From Streptomyces fulvoviolaceus (GTDB lineage: Bacteria; Actinomycetota; Actinomycetes; Streptomycetales; Streptomycetaceae): a stretch of 64,000 bases of DNA. Below, one piece after another: positions 43,592 through 52,752 of the stretch. The position numbers were made by a program, and so were the translations under genes. The stretch is from contig NZ_JOEY01000009.1 in assembly GCF_000718165.1 (NCBI RefSeq), positions 124,001-188,000 of the forward strand, read 5' to 3'. The notes beneath the pieces are model-generated. The model worked only from the letters and a program-made list of their open reading frames with translations, did no database searches and had not been told where the DNA came from. The stretch's first letter is position 1. Each line of letters starts with the position of its first letter.

Positions 43592-45204
43592 GCTTCCGCC
43601 TCCGCGTCCTCGGCCTGCTCATGCTGGTCGCGCTGGCCGCCACCGCCGCCACCGCCTGGCTGACCCTGCGGCAGGCGAACCGCCAGGTCCAGGAGACCGT
43701 CACGGCCGGCCGGCAGGAGGTCTCCCGGATCACGGGCCAGCTCCGTGCGTACGGATTCGCCCACGGCACCTGGGACGGGCTCTCGCCCACGGTGGCCGAG
43801 CTCGCGAAGGACACCGGCCAGCGCATCCGGGTCGCCACGGAGTCCGACGTCCTGCTCGCCGACTCCGACGCCCTCGCCGGCCGCGATCCCCGCGCACTGA
43901 GCGGCCAGCCCGCGGTGCTGGTCGACGCACGCCCCGTCCTGAGCGTCCCCGAGGGCCAGGTGCCCCGGTTGACGCTGAAGCAGACCGCCGCCGCGATCGC
44001 CGACTACCGCGCCACCGTGGCGTACGCGGCCTGCCTGACGCGGGCGGGAGCCGAGGTGACGGCCCGGCCGGACACCATGGGTGTGCCCCGGATCAGCACG
44101 GACCGTCGCCCCTCGCAGTGCCGGGAGCCGAAAGGAACAGCGGACCCGCGGATCCAGCAGGATCTCGACGCGCTCCGGCCGTGCGAGTCCGAGCAGCCGA
44201 TCACGGCCTGTCTGCAGCGGGTGTTCAACGAGCGCGTCGGTTCCGCCGCCCCGCCCCGCCTCGAGATCCGCCTCGGGGTCCGCAACGAGTCACCGCCCGC
44301 CCTGGCCACCGCGCCCACCGTGGCCGTCGCGGTGGGGGTCGCCCTCGCGGTCATCCTCGGCGCCCTGCTGCTGAGCAGGGCCGTCCTGCATCCGGTGCGG
44401 GCCATGACACTCGCCGCCAAGGAGCTGGGCGAGGGTGATCTGGCCCGGCGGGTCCCCGTCTCCGGCCGGGACGAGATCGCGCAGCTCGGCGGCGCGTTCA
44501 ACCGCATGGCCGACTCCATCCAGGCCGGCGAGGAGCGCCAGCGCCGTCTCACCGGTGACATCGCGCACGAGCTGCGCACCCCGCTGGCCAATCTGCGCGG
44601 CTATCTGGAGGCGCTGCGGGACGGGGTCGTCGACCCGACCCCCGAACTGCTCGCCTCCCTCCACGAGGAGACACTGCTGCAGCAGCGGATCGTGGACGAC
44701 CTCCAGGACCTCGCCCTGGCGGAGGCCGGCGCGCTCACCTACCACCCCGCCGAGATCGACCTGCGTGAGCTTCTGGAGGCCGGCCGTACGGCGCACCACG
44801 CCCAGGCCGAGACGGCGGGCATCACGCTCGAACTGGAAGCGCCGCGGCCGGTGTTCGTGACCGCGGACCCGGACCGGCTGCGCCAGGTCGTCGGCAATCT
44901 GGTCGGCAACGCGCTGGGGGCCACCGCGGCGGGCGGCACCGTGGCCCTGTCCCTGGTCCCGCGGGGCGAGCTGGCCGTCGTGGAGGTACGGGACACCGGC
45001 AAGGGGATATCGGCGCAGGACCTGCCGCACCTCTTCGACCGCTTCTGGCGGGCGGACGCGTCCCGGGGCCGGGCGACCGGCGGCAGCGGCCTGGGGCTGT
45101 CCATCGCACGCCAGATCGTCACCGACCACCGGGGGACGATCGAGGTACGCAGCACGGTCGGCGTGGGCACGACCTTCACGGTCGTACTGCCCAGGGCTCA
45201 CTAG
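43588..45204 (+). CDS. Sensor histidine kinase
   Basis: A membrane kinase of 538 residues. The first helix is at about 6-26, followed by an external sensor region of about 210 residues with four cysteines (AACLTRAG, SQCREPK, RPCESE and TACLQRV), then a second helix (about 245-268) and a HAMP domain. HisKA has DIAHELRTPLANLRGYLEAL (His near 327). The ATPase domain has NLVGNALGAT, VRDTGKGIS and GGSGLGLSIARQIV. ATG 43588 overlaps an upstream micro-ORF. The cognate regulator is the convergent gene to the right, and the exporter operon is upstream in the same direction. Confidence 0.93.
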   Translation: MSFRLRVLGLLMLVALAATAATAWLTLRQANRQVQETVTAGRQEVSRITGQLRAYGFAHGTWDGLSPTVAELAKDTGQRIRVATESDVLLADSDALAGRDPRALSGQPAVLVDARPVLSVPEGQVPRLTLKQTAAAIADYRATVAYAACLTRAGAEVTARPDTMGVPRISTDRRPSQCREPKGTADPRIQQDLDALRPCESEQPITACLQRVFNERVGSAAPPRLEIRLGVRNESPPALATAPTVAVAVGVALAVILGALLLSRAVLHPVRAMTLAAKELGEGDLARRVPVSGRDEIAQLGGAFNRMADSIQAGEERQRRLTGDIAHELRTPLANLRGYLEALRDGVVDPTPELLASLHEETLLQQRIVDDLQDLALAEAGALTYHPAEIDLRELLEAGRTAHHAQAETAGITLELEAPRPVFVTADPDRLRQVVGNLVGNALGATAAGGTVALSLVPRGELAVVEVRDTGKGISAQDLPHLFDRFWRADASRGRATGGSGLGLSIARQIVTDHRGTIEVRSTVGVGTTFTVVLPRAH

Positions 45205-45217
45205 CGCACCGGGTGTC

Positions 45218-45925
45218 TCAGGGGCGCGCCGGATCCGAACCGTCCGCGAGCCGGTACCCGCGCCCATACACCGTCTCCAGGAGATGCGGCCGCCCCGGAT
45301 CCGTCTCCAGCTTCCGTCGCATGTTCATCACATGGGCGTCGACGGTCCGCTCCAGCACGTCCCGGTCGAAGCCGAAGACGCGCTCGATGATCTGCGCCCG
45401 GGTGAAGACGCGGCCCGGTTCACGGGCCAGCGTCTCCAGGATGGCGAACTCCTTCGCGGTCAGCGGGACCGGCCGCCCGGCCACCCGGACCTCGAAACGC
45501 GCGGTGTCCAGCTCCAGCTCGCCGACCCGCAGCACCACGGGCTGGGCCGCGTCGCGGGCCTTCCCGGACCGGCGCAGCAACGCCCGCACCCGTGCGGTCA
45601 GTTCGCGGGGGCTGTACGGCTTGGTGAGGTAGTCGTCGGCACCGAGGTCGAGGCCGAGGAGCATGTCCTCCTCGGTGGTGCGGGCGGTGAGCAGCAGGAT
45701 CGGGACGTCCGACTCGGTGCGCAGGATGCGGCACACGTCCAGTCCGTCGACCAGCGGCAGCATCACATCGAGCACGATGAGATCCGGCTTCGTCGACCGG
45801 GCCCGTTCCAGCGCCGCACGGCCGTCGGCCACGACCTGGACCGCGTTTCCCTCGCGCTCCAGATAGATCCTGATCAGTCGCGACTGCTTCTCGTCGTCTT
45901 CGGCGACCAGTATCCGAGCGCTCAA
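45218..45925 (-). CDS. OmpR-family response regulator
   Basis: A protein of 235 residues. The receiver domain has acidic pair Asp10-Asp11, phospho-acceptor Asp53 (LIVLDVMLPLVDG), Thr in LLLTAR and Lys in DDYLTKPYSPREL. A winged-helix DNA-binding domain follows (LTAKEFAILETLAREPGRVF, RTVDAHVMNMRRKLE, TVYGRGYRL). TTG 45925 is the best start, with GGGGGAGAAG upstream; an in-frame GTG about 13 codons earlier is possible. It converges on the kinase gene with 13 bases between the stops. Partner assignment is by adjacency. Confidence 0.92.
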   Translation of the reverse strand: MSARILVAEDDEKQSRLIRIYLEREGNAVQVVADGRAALERARSTKPDLIVLDVMLPLVDGLDVCRILRTESDVPILLLTARTTEEDMLLGLDLGADDYLTKPYSPRELTARVRALLRRSGKARDAAQPVVLRVGELELDTARFEVRVAGRPVPLTAKEFAILETLAREPGRVFTRAQIIERVFGFDRDVLERTVDAHVMNMRRKLETDPGRPHLLETVYGRGYRLADGSDPARP

Positions 45926-46339
45926 CGCTTCTCCCCCACCAAGGCCTCGCACACTTCCGGAACCGTAGTACAGAAGAGCCGACGGCTCGCTTCGTCCGGC
46001 ACCGGTCCCTCCCCTCGTGGGGACCGGTGCCGAACGACGCGGCGGCGTCGGTCCGTGCCGGGTGGGCCGGACCGAGGAGAGCCGGCGCCGTCTCGTCCTC
46101 CCGACGTTCCGACGGGAGATGACCGAGAACATGCGGCGGCATGAGTGGTGTGTGCGAGCGTTGGGCAGGTTGCCTCCCTGGGCGACGCCCAGGTGATGTG
46201 TACCTGCGTCATGATCCTGCCAGCTGTGGCCCCCGCAGAGGAGGTTCCGGTTTCCGGACTACGGCTTCGCCGCAGGTCAGCCGTATAAAGTGAGTTTTCC
46301 GGTCCGGATCCGACTGCGGGGGTAGTAAGGGGTGGAACC
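45926..46339. other. Divergent region between response regulator and STAND gene
   Basis: 414 bases with no gene. A 12-13 bp perfect hairpin lies at 45998-46031. The right part is less GC-rich and has TATAAA near 46284-46289, a possible -10 for the STAND gene. Confidence 0.5.
45998..46031. terminator. Strong hairpin upstream of the response regulator gene
   Basis: GGCACCGGTCCC (45998-46009) pairs perfectly with GGGACCGGTGCC (46020-46031); C45997/G46032 extends it to 13 bp. Being about 75 bases upstream of the regulator start, it may lie in its leader as an attenuator or be an operator. Confidence 0.5.
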
Positions 46340-49300
46340 TTGAGTTCCGACTCAGGGGCACGCACGGCCTTCGCGGAACGGCTCGCGCTGCTGTACCGGG
46401 AGGCCGGCAACCCTCCCCTCAAGCGCGTGTCCGAAGCGGTCGGACGGCTTCAGCGCGTCGACGAACGGGGGCGGCCCGTACGGGTGTCCGCCCAGCGCAT
46501 CAGCGACTGGCGGCGGGCCAGGAACGTACCCGCCCAGTTCACCGCCCTCGCGGCGGTGCTGCACATCCTCATCCCGGAAGCACGACGGCTCAGGCCCGCT
46601 CCGGTGTCCACCGGCCTGTACGACCCGACCCACTGGCAGCGCCTGTGGGAGCGGGCGGTGGCCGACCCGACCTCCGCGGAAGCGGGTGAGGCGGAGGCCG
46701 AGCCCTCGGCCGTCCCCGGTGTGTGTCCGTACCGCGGGCTCGCCTCCTACCGTCAGGAGGACGCCCGCTGGTTCTTCGGCCGGGAGCGGAGCACGGACAC
46801 GCTCGTCGCGCTGCTCCGCTCGGCCGAGGAGGCGGAGGCCGGCGGTCTGGTCATGCTCGTGGGCGCCTCGGGGGCCGGCAAGTCCTCCGTGCTGAACGCC
46901 GGGTTGGTGCCCGCCCTGGAGGACGGCGCGCGGGACGTGCTCCAGCTCGTGCCGGGCGCCGATCCGGTCAAGGAACTGTCCCGCCGTATACCCGAGCTCT
47001 CCCATGTCCTCTCCGACACGGACCGGCTCGGCGTTCCGGAGCCCGGTACCCCGCGGTTCGCCCAGGCCGTGCGCGAGGCCGTGGCCGCGTGGGCACAACG
47101 CGAGGCCCCCGCCGCCCGTCCGGTCGTCATCGTGGACCAGTTCGAGGAGGCGTTCACGCTCTCCTCCGACGAGGCGGACCGGCGTGCGTTCATCCAGATG
47201 CTGCACGCCGCGGCCACCCCCGCCGGTCCGGGTGAGGCGGCGCCGGTGCTGGTGGTGCTCGGTATCCGGGCGGACTTCTACGAGCAGTGCCTCGGGTATC
47301 CCGAGCTGGCCGACGCGCTGCAGCACCGGCACATGGTGCTCGGGCCGTTGACCACCTCGGAGCTGCGGGAAGCGGTGAACAGCCCCGCCAAGGCCGTCGG
47401 CCTGGAGCTCGAACCGGGGCTGGCGGAGCTGATCGTGCGGGAGGTGAGCGCCGACGGTCCGCGCGGGGCGCACGACGCGGGCGTGCTGCCGTTGCTCTCG
47501 CACGCCCTGCTCGCCACCTGGCAGCGGCGCAAGGGCGGCCGGCTGACGCTGGCCGGCTATCGCGCGGCGGGCGGGATCCAGGGCGCGGTGGCGGCCACCG
47601 CCGAGCAGGCCTGGTCCGGTCTCGATCCGGCGGCGCGTACGGCCGCGCGGCTGCTCCTGCTCCGGCTGGTGCGGCTGGGCGAGGACACCCAGGCCACCCG
47701 CAGGCGGGGGACGCGGCGGCAGCTGTCGGCGGAGTCCACGGATCCCGGCAAGATGGAGGAGTCCCTCGAAGCGCTGGTGCATGCCCGGCTGGTGACGCTC
47801 GACGCGGACACCGTGGAGATCACCCACGAGGCGCTGCTGACCGCCTGGCCGCGGCTGCGCGACTGGATCGACGAGGGCCGGGGCGACCATCTGCTGCGCC
47901 AGCGGCTGGAGGAGGACGGCCGGGCCTGGGAGGGCTCGAACCGCGACTCGTCGCTGCTGTACCGGGGCTCACGTCTCGAACAGGCCCATATCTGGGCGAA
48001 GTCCGCCGGTGACACCTTCCTGACCCGCGGCGCGGTGGAGTTCCTGGCCGCCTCGGTCAGGCTGCGCAAACGTACGGTGTGGATCCGCCGTTCCGCGGTG
48101 TCGGCACTGGTCGTCCTGGCGATGGTGGCCGTCGGTTCGGCGGTCGTCGCGTGGCAGCAGCGCAACGACGCGGTGTTCGAGCAGGTGGTCGCCGAGGCCG
48201 ACCGCGTGCAGTACACGGATCCCTCGCTGTCCGCCCAGATAGACCTGGTCGCGCACCGGTTGCGGCCGAACGACGAGGGCACCAACAACCGGCTGATCTC
48301 CATAGTCAACGCGCCGCTGGCCACCCCGCTCCTCGGCCACACCGGCGCCGTCTATCTCACGACGTTCAGCCCGGACGGGAAGACCCTCGCGACCGCCAGC
48401 TACGACCGCACCGTACGGCTGTGGGACGTCAGCGACCGGGCCCGCCCGAAGGCGCTGGGCAAACCGCTGGCCGGCGGCACGAGTTGGGTGAGCAGCGCGG
48501 TCTTCAGCCCGGACGGGCACACGCTCGCCAGCGCCGGGGACGACGGCGCGATCCGGCTGTGGGACGTACGGGACCCCGCGCACCCGAAGTCGCTGGGCGC
48601 TCCCCTGACCGGCCATCGCGGCACGATCTACCTGATCGCGTTCAGCCCGGACGGGCGCACGCTGGCCTCCGTCGGCGAGGACAACACCGTACGTCTGTGG
48701 GACACGAGCGACCCGGCCCGGGCGGCGGCGCTGCGCACGCTGACCGGGCACACCGCCCCCGTGCGCTCCGTGGCGTGGAGCCCCGACGGGCACACACTGG
48801 CGGCCGGTGGCGACGACAACACGATCCGGCTGTGGGACACCACCGATCCACGGCAGCCGAAGGCGTACGACACCGTGCTGACCGGACACACCGACCTGGT
48901 GCACTCCGTGGCCTTCAGCCCGGACGGCACCGTGCTGGCCAGCGGCAGCGCGGACGACAGCATCCGGCTGTGGGACGTCGAGGACCCCGCCCACGCGAAG
49001 GCCATCGGCTCTCCGCTCACCGGCCACACCGGTCCCATCTGGTCCGTGGCCTTCAGCCCCGACGGCAGCATGCTCGCCGCGGCCAGCGCGGACAGCACGG
49101 CGAGCCTGTGGAACGTGAGCGATCCGTCGTACCCGTCGCAGGTCGGCGAGCCCCTCGCCGGGAGCAGCGGCGAGATGTACGCGCTGGGCTTCAGCCCCGA
49201 CGGCCGTACGCTCGCCACCGGCAGCGGTGACAGCAAGGTGCGTCTGTGGTCGATCCCCACGACGGACATGGTCGGCCGCAGCGGGGCGTTCCGTCCGGAC

Positions 49301-50293
49301 GGCAAGGTGCTCTCCACGGCCGGGCGCGACGGACGGATCCGGCTGTGGGACGTACGGGCTCCCGCCCGGCCGGTGGCGCTGAGCAAGCCGTTCATGTCCG
49401 ACGGCGACACACAGGCGTTCTCGCCCGACGGCCACACCCTCGCGGTGCTGACGGGCGACCGGACGGTGTACCTGTGGAACGTCACCGACCCGGCCCACCC
49501 GGCCCCCTACGGCTCCCCGCTCGCCCTGCGCACCCGGTTCATGGGCCCCGACGCGCTGGCGTACAGCCCGGACGGGCGCACGCTGGCCACCGCCTACACC
49601 GACCGCACCCTGCAGCTGTGGGACGTCAGCGACCCGGCGCATCCGCGCGCGCTCGGCGCGCCGCTCACCGGCCACAAGGGCTACATCAACGCCCTCGTCT
49701 TCAGCCCGGACGGCAGCACGCTGGCCAGCGGCAGCGCGGACGGCACCATCCGGCTGTGGAACATGGCGGACCGGCGTCACCCGACCCTGCTCGGCAAACC
49801 GCTCACCGGGCACTCCGGCCCCGTCAACGTGCTCGCCTACAGTCCGGACGGCCACACCCTGGCCAGCGGCAGCGACGACGACTCGGTGCGGCTCTGGGAC
49901 GTGACCGATCCGCGTGCGGCCGCCGGGATCGGCAAGCAGCTCACCGGTCACACCGAGGCGGTCGTGTCGCTGACCTTCAGCCAGGACGGCCGCACCCTGG
50001 CGAGCGGTGGCAACGACAACACGGTCCGACTCTGGGACGTGGCCCGGCCGTCCTCGGCCACGCCCATCGGGCAGTCGATGAGCCCCAACGCCAAGACCGG
50101 CAACTTCCTGTCGTTCAGCCCGAACAGCCAGATGCTCGGGGTGTCGAGCGGCGCCGACACGGTCCGGCTGTGGAATCTCGACGTCGACGACGCGATCGGC
50201 CACATCTGCTCGACCACGCGGGATGTGCTGACGAAGGAGAAATGGCACGAGTATCTGCCGCGTCTTTCCTACGACCCTCCGTGCGGCCGATGA
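46340..50293 (+). CDS. STAND NTPase with N-terminal HTH-like domain and 14 WD40 repeats
   Basis: A protein of 1317 residues. Residues 1-85 resemble a helix-turn-helix (FAERLALLYREAGNPPLKRV, then QRISDWRRARNVP). Residues 130-560 are a novel-STAND NTPase domain (nSTAND1): FFGRERSTDTLVALL, Walker A GASGAGKSSVLNAG at about 174, Walker B VVIVDQFEEAFTL at about 258, and a winged-helix-like end with ITHEALLTAWPRL. A single membrane helix follows at about 587-607. Residues 655-1290 carry fourteen WD40 repeats, each with FSPDG and (I/V)RLWD signatures, enough for two seven-bladed propellers. TTG 46340 follows AAGGGGTGG. It is likely a ligand-triggered signalling ATPase; the ligand is unknown. Confidence 0.93.
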   Translation: MSSDSGARTAFAERLALLYREAGNPPLKRVSEAVGRLQRVDERGRPVRVSAQRISDWRRARNVPAQFTALAAVLHILIPEARRLRPAPVSTGLYDPTHWQRLWERAVADPTSAEAGEAEAEPSAVPGVCPYRGLASYRQEDARWFFGRERSTDTLVALLRSAEEAEAGGLVMLVGASGAGKSSVLNAGLVPALEDGARDVLQLVPGADPVKELSRRIPELSHVLSDTDRLGVPEPGTPRFAQAVREAVAAWAQREAPAARPVVIVDQFEEAFTLSSDEADRRAFIQMLHAAATPAGPGEAAPVLVVLGIRADFYEQCLGYPELADALQHRHMVLGPLTTSELREAVNSPAKAVGLELEPGLAELIVREVSADGPRGAHDAGVLPLLSHALLATWQRRKGGRLTLAGYRAAGGIQGAVAATAEQAWSGLDPAARTAARLLLLRLVRLGEDTQATRRRGTRRQLSAESTDPGKMEESLEALVHARLVTLDADTVEITHEALLTAWPRLRDWIDEGRGDHLLRQRLEEDGRAWEGSNRDSSLLYRGSRLEQAHIWAKSAGDTFLTRGAVEFLAASVRLRKRTVWIRRSAVSALVVLAMVAVGSAVVAWQQRNDAVFEQVVAEADRVQYTDPSLSAQIDLVAHRLRPNDEGTNNRLISIVNAPLATPLLGHTGAVYLTTFSPDGKTLATASYDRTVRLWDVSDRARPKALGKPLAGGTSWVSSAVFSPDGHTLASAGDDGAIRLWDVRDPAHPKSLGAPLTGHRGTIYLIAFSPDGRTLASVGEDNTVRLWDTSDPARAAALRTLTGHTAPVRSVAWSPDGHTLAAGGDDNTIRLWDTTDPRQPKAYDTVLTGHTDLVHSVAFSPDGTVLASGSADDSIRLWDVEDPAHAKAIGSPLTGHTGPIWSVAFSPDGSMLAAASADSTASLWNVSDPSYPSQVGEPLAGSSGEMYALGFSPDGRTLATGSGDSKVRLWSIPTTDMVGRSGAFRPDGKVLSTAGRDGRIRLWDVRAPARPVALSKPFMSDGDTQAFSPDGHTLAVLTGDRTVYLWNVTDPAHPAPYGSPLALRTRFMGPDALAYSPDGRTLATAYTDRTLQLWDVSDPAHPRALGAPLTGHKGYINALVFSPDGSTLASGSADGTIRLWNMADRRHPTLLGKPLTGHSGPVNVLAYSPDGHTLASGSDDDSVRLWDVTDPRAAAGIGKQLTGHTEAVVSLTFSQDGRTLASGGNDNTVRLWDVARPSSATPIGQSMSPNAKTGNFLSFSPNSQMLGVSSGADTVRLWNLDVDDAIGHICSTTRDVLTKEKWHEYLPRLSYDPPCGR

Positions 50294-50314
50294 CGCGGCG
50301 CCGGCCCCGGCGGG

Positions 50315-50393
50315 TCAGGGCCTGTCCGCCGGATCGGGCCGCAGCGCGTGCCGGACCCCGCGACGCCGGCATGATCCGCCGGACAAGCCCTGA
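50315..50393. mobile_element. MITE-like palindromic element, short copy
   Basis: A 79-base element whose ends are near-perfect inverted repeats: TCAGGGCCTGTCCGCCGGAT (from 50315) and its counterpart ending CCGGACAAGCCCTGA (50393), two mismatches in 21. The inner right half (GACCCCGCGACGCCGGCATG) is identical to the inverse of the left end of the element at 52753-52942, so they are one family. It has no coding capacity and lies 21 bases after the STAND gene stop. Confidence 0.7.
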
Positions 50394-50473
50394 GTGATCC
50401 CGGTCACAACTCCTCGATGCAGCTGAGCAGTCCGCTCCCGCCGTTCCATTTGCCTTGTTAGTCTTGGCCACAG

Positions 50474-50511
50474 CCCGACCGCTGGTGCATCCCCCGTCGC
50501 CAGCGGTCGGG
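50474..50511. terminator. Strong hairpin upstream of GT2 gene
   Basis: CCCGACCGCTGG (50474-50485) pairs perfectly with CCAGCGGTCGGG (50500-50511), followed by TCTTCTC. A TAGTCT hexamer at 50459-50464 could be a -10, in which case this would end a very short transcript. Otherwise it separates the STAND region from the glycosyltransferase. Confidence 0.7.
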
Positions 50512-50553
50512 TCTTCTCATGCCCGTTTCCCGCAGGTCGTAGGGTGAGCCATC

Positions 50554-51300
50554 ATGAGCCGGCGCATCGTCATCGTCACCGCGGTCCACGCCCCCTCGGC
50601 GCACTTCCTGCGGGAGGCGTACGAGTCGCTGCTGGCCCAGGAGTTGCCCGGAGGCTGGGAGTGGCACTGGGTCGTGCAGGAGGACGGGCTGACCGACGCC
50701 GTCGCCCCGTACGTCCCCGACGACGCCCGGGTGACCTTCCGGCAGGGGCGGCCCGGCGGCCCCGGTGCCGCCCGCACGATCGCGCTCGCGCACGCGGAGG
50801 GCGAGTACGTGAAGGTCCTGGACGCCGACGACCAGCTCACCCCGGGCACCCTGGCGCGCGACCTGGCCGCCCTCGAGGCCGACCGCACCCTCGGCTGGGC
50901 GACCTCCCGCGCCCTGGACCGGCTGCCGGACGGCTCGACGGTCGGCTTCCCCGGGGATCCCGCGCACGGGCCGGTCGAGCGCGGGACCGTCCTCGACCAC
51001 TGGAAGTCCAACAACCACAGCGCCCAGGTCCACCCCGCGACCCTCTTCGCCCGCCGGGAACTCGTCCTCGCCCTCGGCGGCTGGATGGCGTTGCCGGCCT
51101 CCGAGGACACGGGGTTGCTGCTGGCCCTGAACGCGGTCAGCCGCGGATGGTTCTCGGCGGAGGTGGGGCTGCTGTACCGGAAGTGGGAGGGCCAGGCGAC
51201 CGGCCAGGCCGCACATGTGGACGCGGGCGAGCGGGACGCGCGGATGGCGGTGGTGGAGGCGCGGGCACGGGCGTTGACGGGGTTCGGGTGGGGCTTCTGA
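50554..51300 (+). CDS. Family 2 glycosyltransferase
   Basis: A GT-A fold protein of 248 residues starting MSRRIVIVTAVHAPSAHFL, with GGPGAARTIALAHAEGEYVKVLDADDQL (the DxD metal/UDP-sugar site) and a C-terminal half containing ALGGWMALPASEDTGLLLAL. No membrane helix is seen, so it acts in the cytoplasm or at the membrane face. Donor and acceptor are unknown. It stands alone, between two repeat-rich gaps. Confidence 0.87.
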   Translation: MSRRIVIVTAVHAPSAHFLREAYESLLAQELPGGWEWHWVVQEDGLTDAVAPYVPDDARVTFRQGRPGGPGAARTIALAHAEGEYVKVLDADDQLTPGTLARDLAALEADRTLGWATSRALDRLPDGSTVGFPGDPAHGPVERGTVLDHWKSNNHSAQVHPATLFARRELVLALGGWMALPASEDTGLLLALNAVSRGWFSAEVGLLYRKWEGQATGQAAHVDAGERDARMAVVEARARALTGFGWGF

Positions 51301-51332
51301 GCGGGTCCGGCGAAGTCGACTGCGGTTCGGCA

Positions 51333-51430
51333 GCGCCCCTGAAGGGGCGCGGGGCTGTGTCGATCTGCGGCTCCGCCGCGATGGGGGTCCCCCGCTCGAG
51401 CGCAGCCGAGAGTGGGGGAGCGACCAGCCA
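51333..51430. repeat. Dispersed intergenic repeat, copy 2 (composite)
   Basis: GCGCCCCTGAAGGGGCGC hairpin (51333-51350), then GGGGCTGTGTCGATCTGCGG, followed by GGGGGTCCCCC-GCTCGAGCGCAGCCGAGAGTGGGGGA and GCGACCAGCCACGA. The outer parts match the repeat at 30212-30252 in inverse order, with an inserted module between them. Both modules are typical Streptomyces intergenic sequences. Confidence 0.65.
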
Positions 51431-51482
51431 CGATGGTGCCGCAGACAGCTGACGGCCCATCGCGGCACTTCCAGCAGAGCGC

Positions 51483-52742
51483 TTAGGCGCCCAGGCCCCT
51501 TGGCCTTCCCCGGTCGAATCGGCCTCCCTTGTCGAAGGGCAGCTCCAGCATCCGGATCGCGTTCCCGCGCAGCAGCTTGTACGTGACCTCGTCGGAGAGG
51601 CCGGCCACATGCTCCGCCGCGACCTCCTTCGTGTGCGGCCAGGTCGAGTCGACGTGCGGGTAGTCCGTCTCGAAGGTCGCGTTGTCCACGCCCACGGTGT
51701 CGATCGACGCGATGCCGTGCTTGTCGCGGAAGAAGCAGCAGAAGATCTGCCGGTAGTAGTACGTCGACGGCGGCTCCGGGATCAGATCCTTGACGCCGCC
51801 CCACGCCCGGTGCTCCTCCCAGACGTCGTCGGCGCGTTCCAGGGCGTACGGGATCCAGCCCATCTGCCCTTCGCTGTACGCCAGTTTGAGCCGTGGGAAC
51901 TTCACCAGGACCCCGGAGAAGAGGAAGTCCATCATCGACGCCATGGCGTTGTTGAAGCTGAGGGCGGCCTGGACGGCCGGGGGCGCGTCGGGGGACGCGG
52001 CCGGCATCTGGGAGCTCGACCCGATGTGCATGTTGACCACGGTCCCGGTCTCCTGGCACGCCGCGAAGAACGGGTCCCAGTAACCGGAGTGGATCGACGG
52101 CAGTCCCAGATACGTCGGGATCTCGCTGAACGTCACGGCCCGTACGCCCCGTTCGGCATTGCGGCGGATCTCCGCGACCGCCAGGTCGATGTCCCAGAGA
52201 GGGATGAGGCACAGCGGGATCAGCCGCCCCCCGCTGTCGCCGCACCACTCCTCGACCATCCAGTCGTTGTAGGCGCGGACGCAGGCCAGCCCGACCTCCT
52301 TGTCCTTGGCCTCCGCGAAGGTCTGGCCGCAGAAGCGGGGGAAGCTCGGGAAGCAGAGACTCGCCTCGACGTGGTTGAGGTCCATGTCCTCGAGCCGCGC
52401 CTTCGGGTCCCAGCAGCCCCGCCGCATCTGCTCGCGCGTGATCCCGTCGAGCGTCATCTCGTCCCGGGAGAAGCCGACGGCCGCGATGATGCGCTTGTAC
52501 GGGAAGAGGTTGCCCTCGTACTCCCACCAGTCGGTGAGCTGGCCGTCCGGGTCGGTGGTGAACCGGTACTTCCCGCCGACGTACGCGAGCTCACCGATTC
52601 CCGCGGTGAAGGCCTTCGGCCCCTTGTCCCGGTACTTCTCCGGGAGCCAGGTCTCGAAGAGGTGCGCGGGCTCGATGACGTGGTCGTCCACGCTGATGAC
52701 CTTGGGGAGTTCCGTGGTGCCGCTCTCGGTGGTGACGGCCAT
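51483..52742 (-). CDS. Amidohydrolase (TIM-barrel, amidohydrolase 2 family), paralogue A
   Basis: A protein of 419 residues. ISVDDHVIEPAHLFETWLPEKY gives the first metal ligands (Asp-x-His form), followed by SLCFPSFPRFCGQTF, VRAYNDWMVEEWCG, MHIGSSSQMPAASP and FETDYPHVDSTWP near the end. The family includes ACMSD-like decarboxylases and metal-dependent hydrolases; the reaction here is unknown. ATG 52742 has AGGGGGCAGG upstream. It is about 45% similar by eye to the gene just upstream on the same strand; a MITE lies between them. Confidence 0.88.
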   Translation of the reverse strand: MAVTTESGTTELPKVISVDDHVIEPAHLFETWLPEKYRDKGPKAFTAGIGELAYVGGKYRFTTDPDGQLTDWWEYEGNLFPYKRIIAAVGFSRDEMTLDGITREQMRRGCWDPKARLEDMDLNHVEASLCFPSFPRFCGQTFAEAKDKEVGLACVRAYNDWMVEEWCGDSGGRLIPLCLIPLWDIDLAVAEIRRNAERGVRAVTFSEIPTYLGLPSIHSGYWDPFFAACQETGTVVNMHIGSSSQMPAASPDAPPAVQAALSFNNAMASMMDFLFSGVLVKFPRLKLAYSEGQMGWIPYALERADDVWEEHRAWGGVKDLIPEPPSTYYYRQIFCCFFRDKHGIASIDTVGVDNATFETDYPHVDSTWPHTKEVAAEHVAGLSDEVTYKLLRGNAIRMLELPFDKGGRFDRGRPRGLGA

Positions 52743-52752
52743 TGCCTGCCCC

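Noticed and set aside
47969-50248. 759-codon frame antisense to the WD40 region
   Set aside because: Its internal periodicity mirrors the WD40 repeats of the sense strand; there are no independent motifs.
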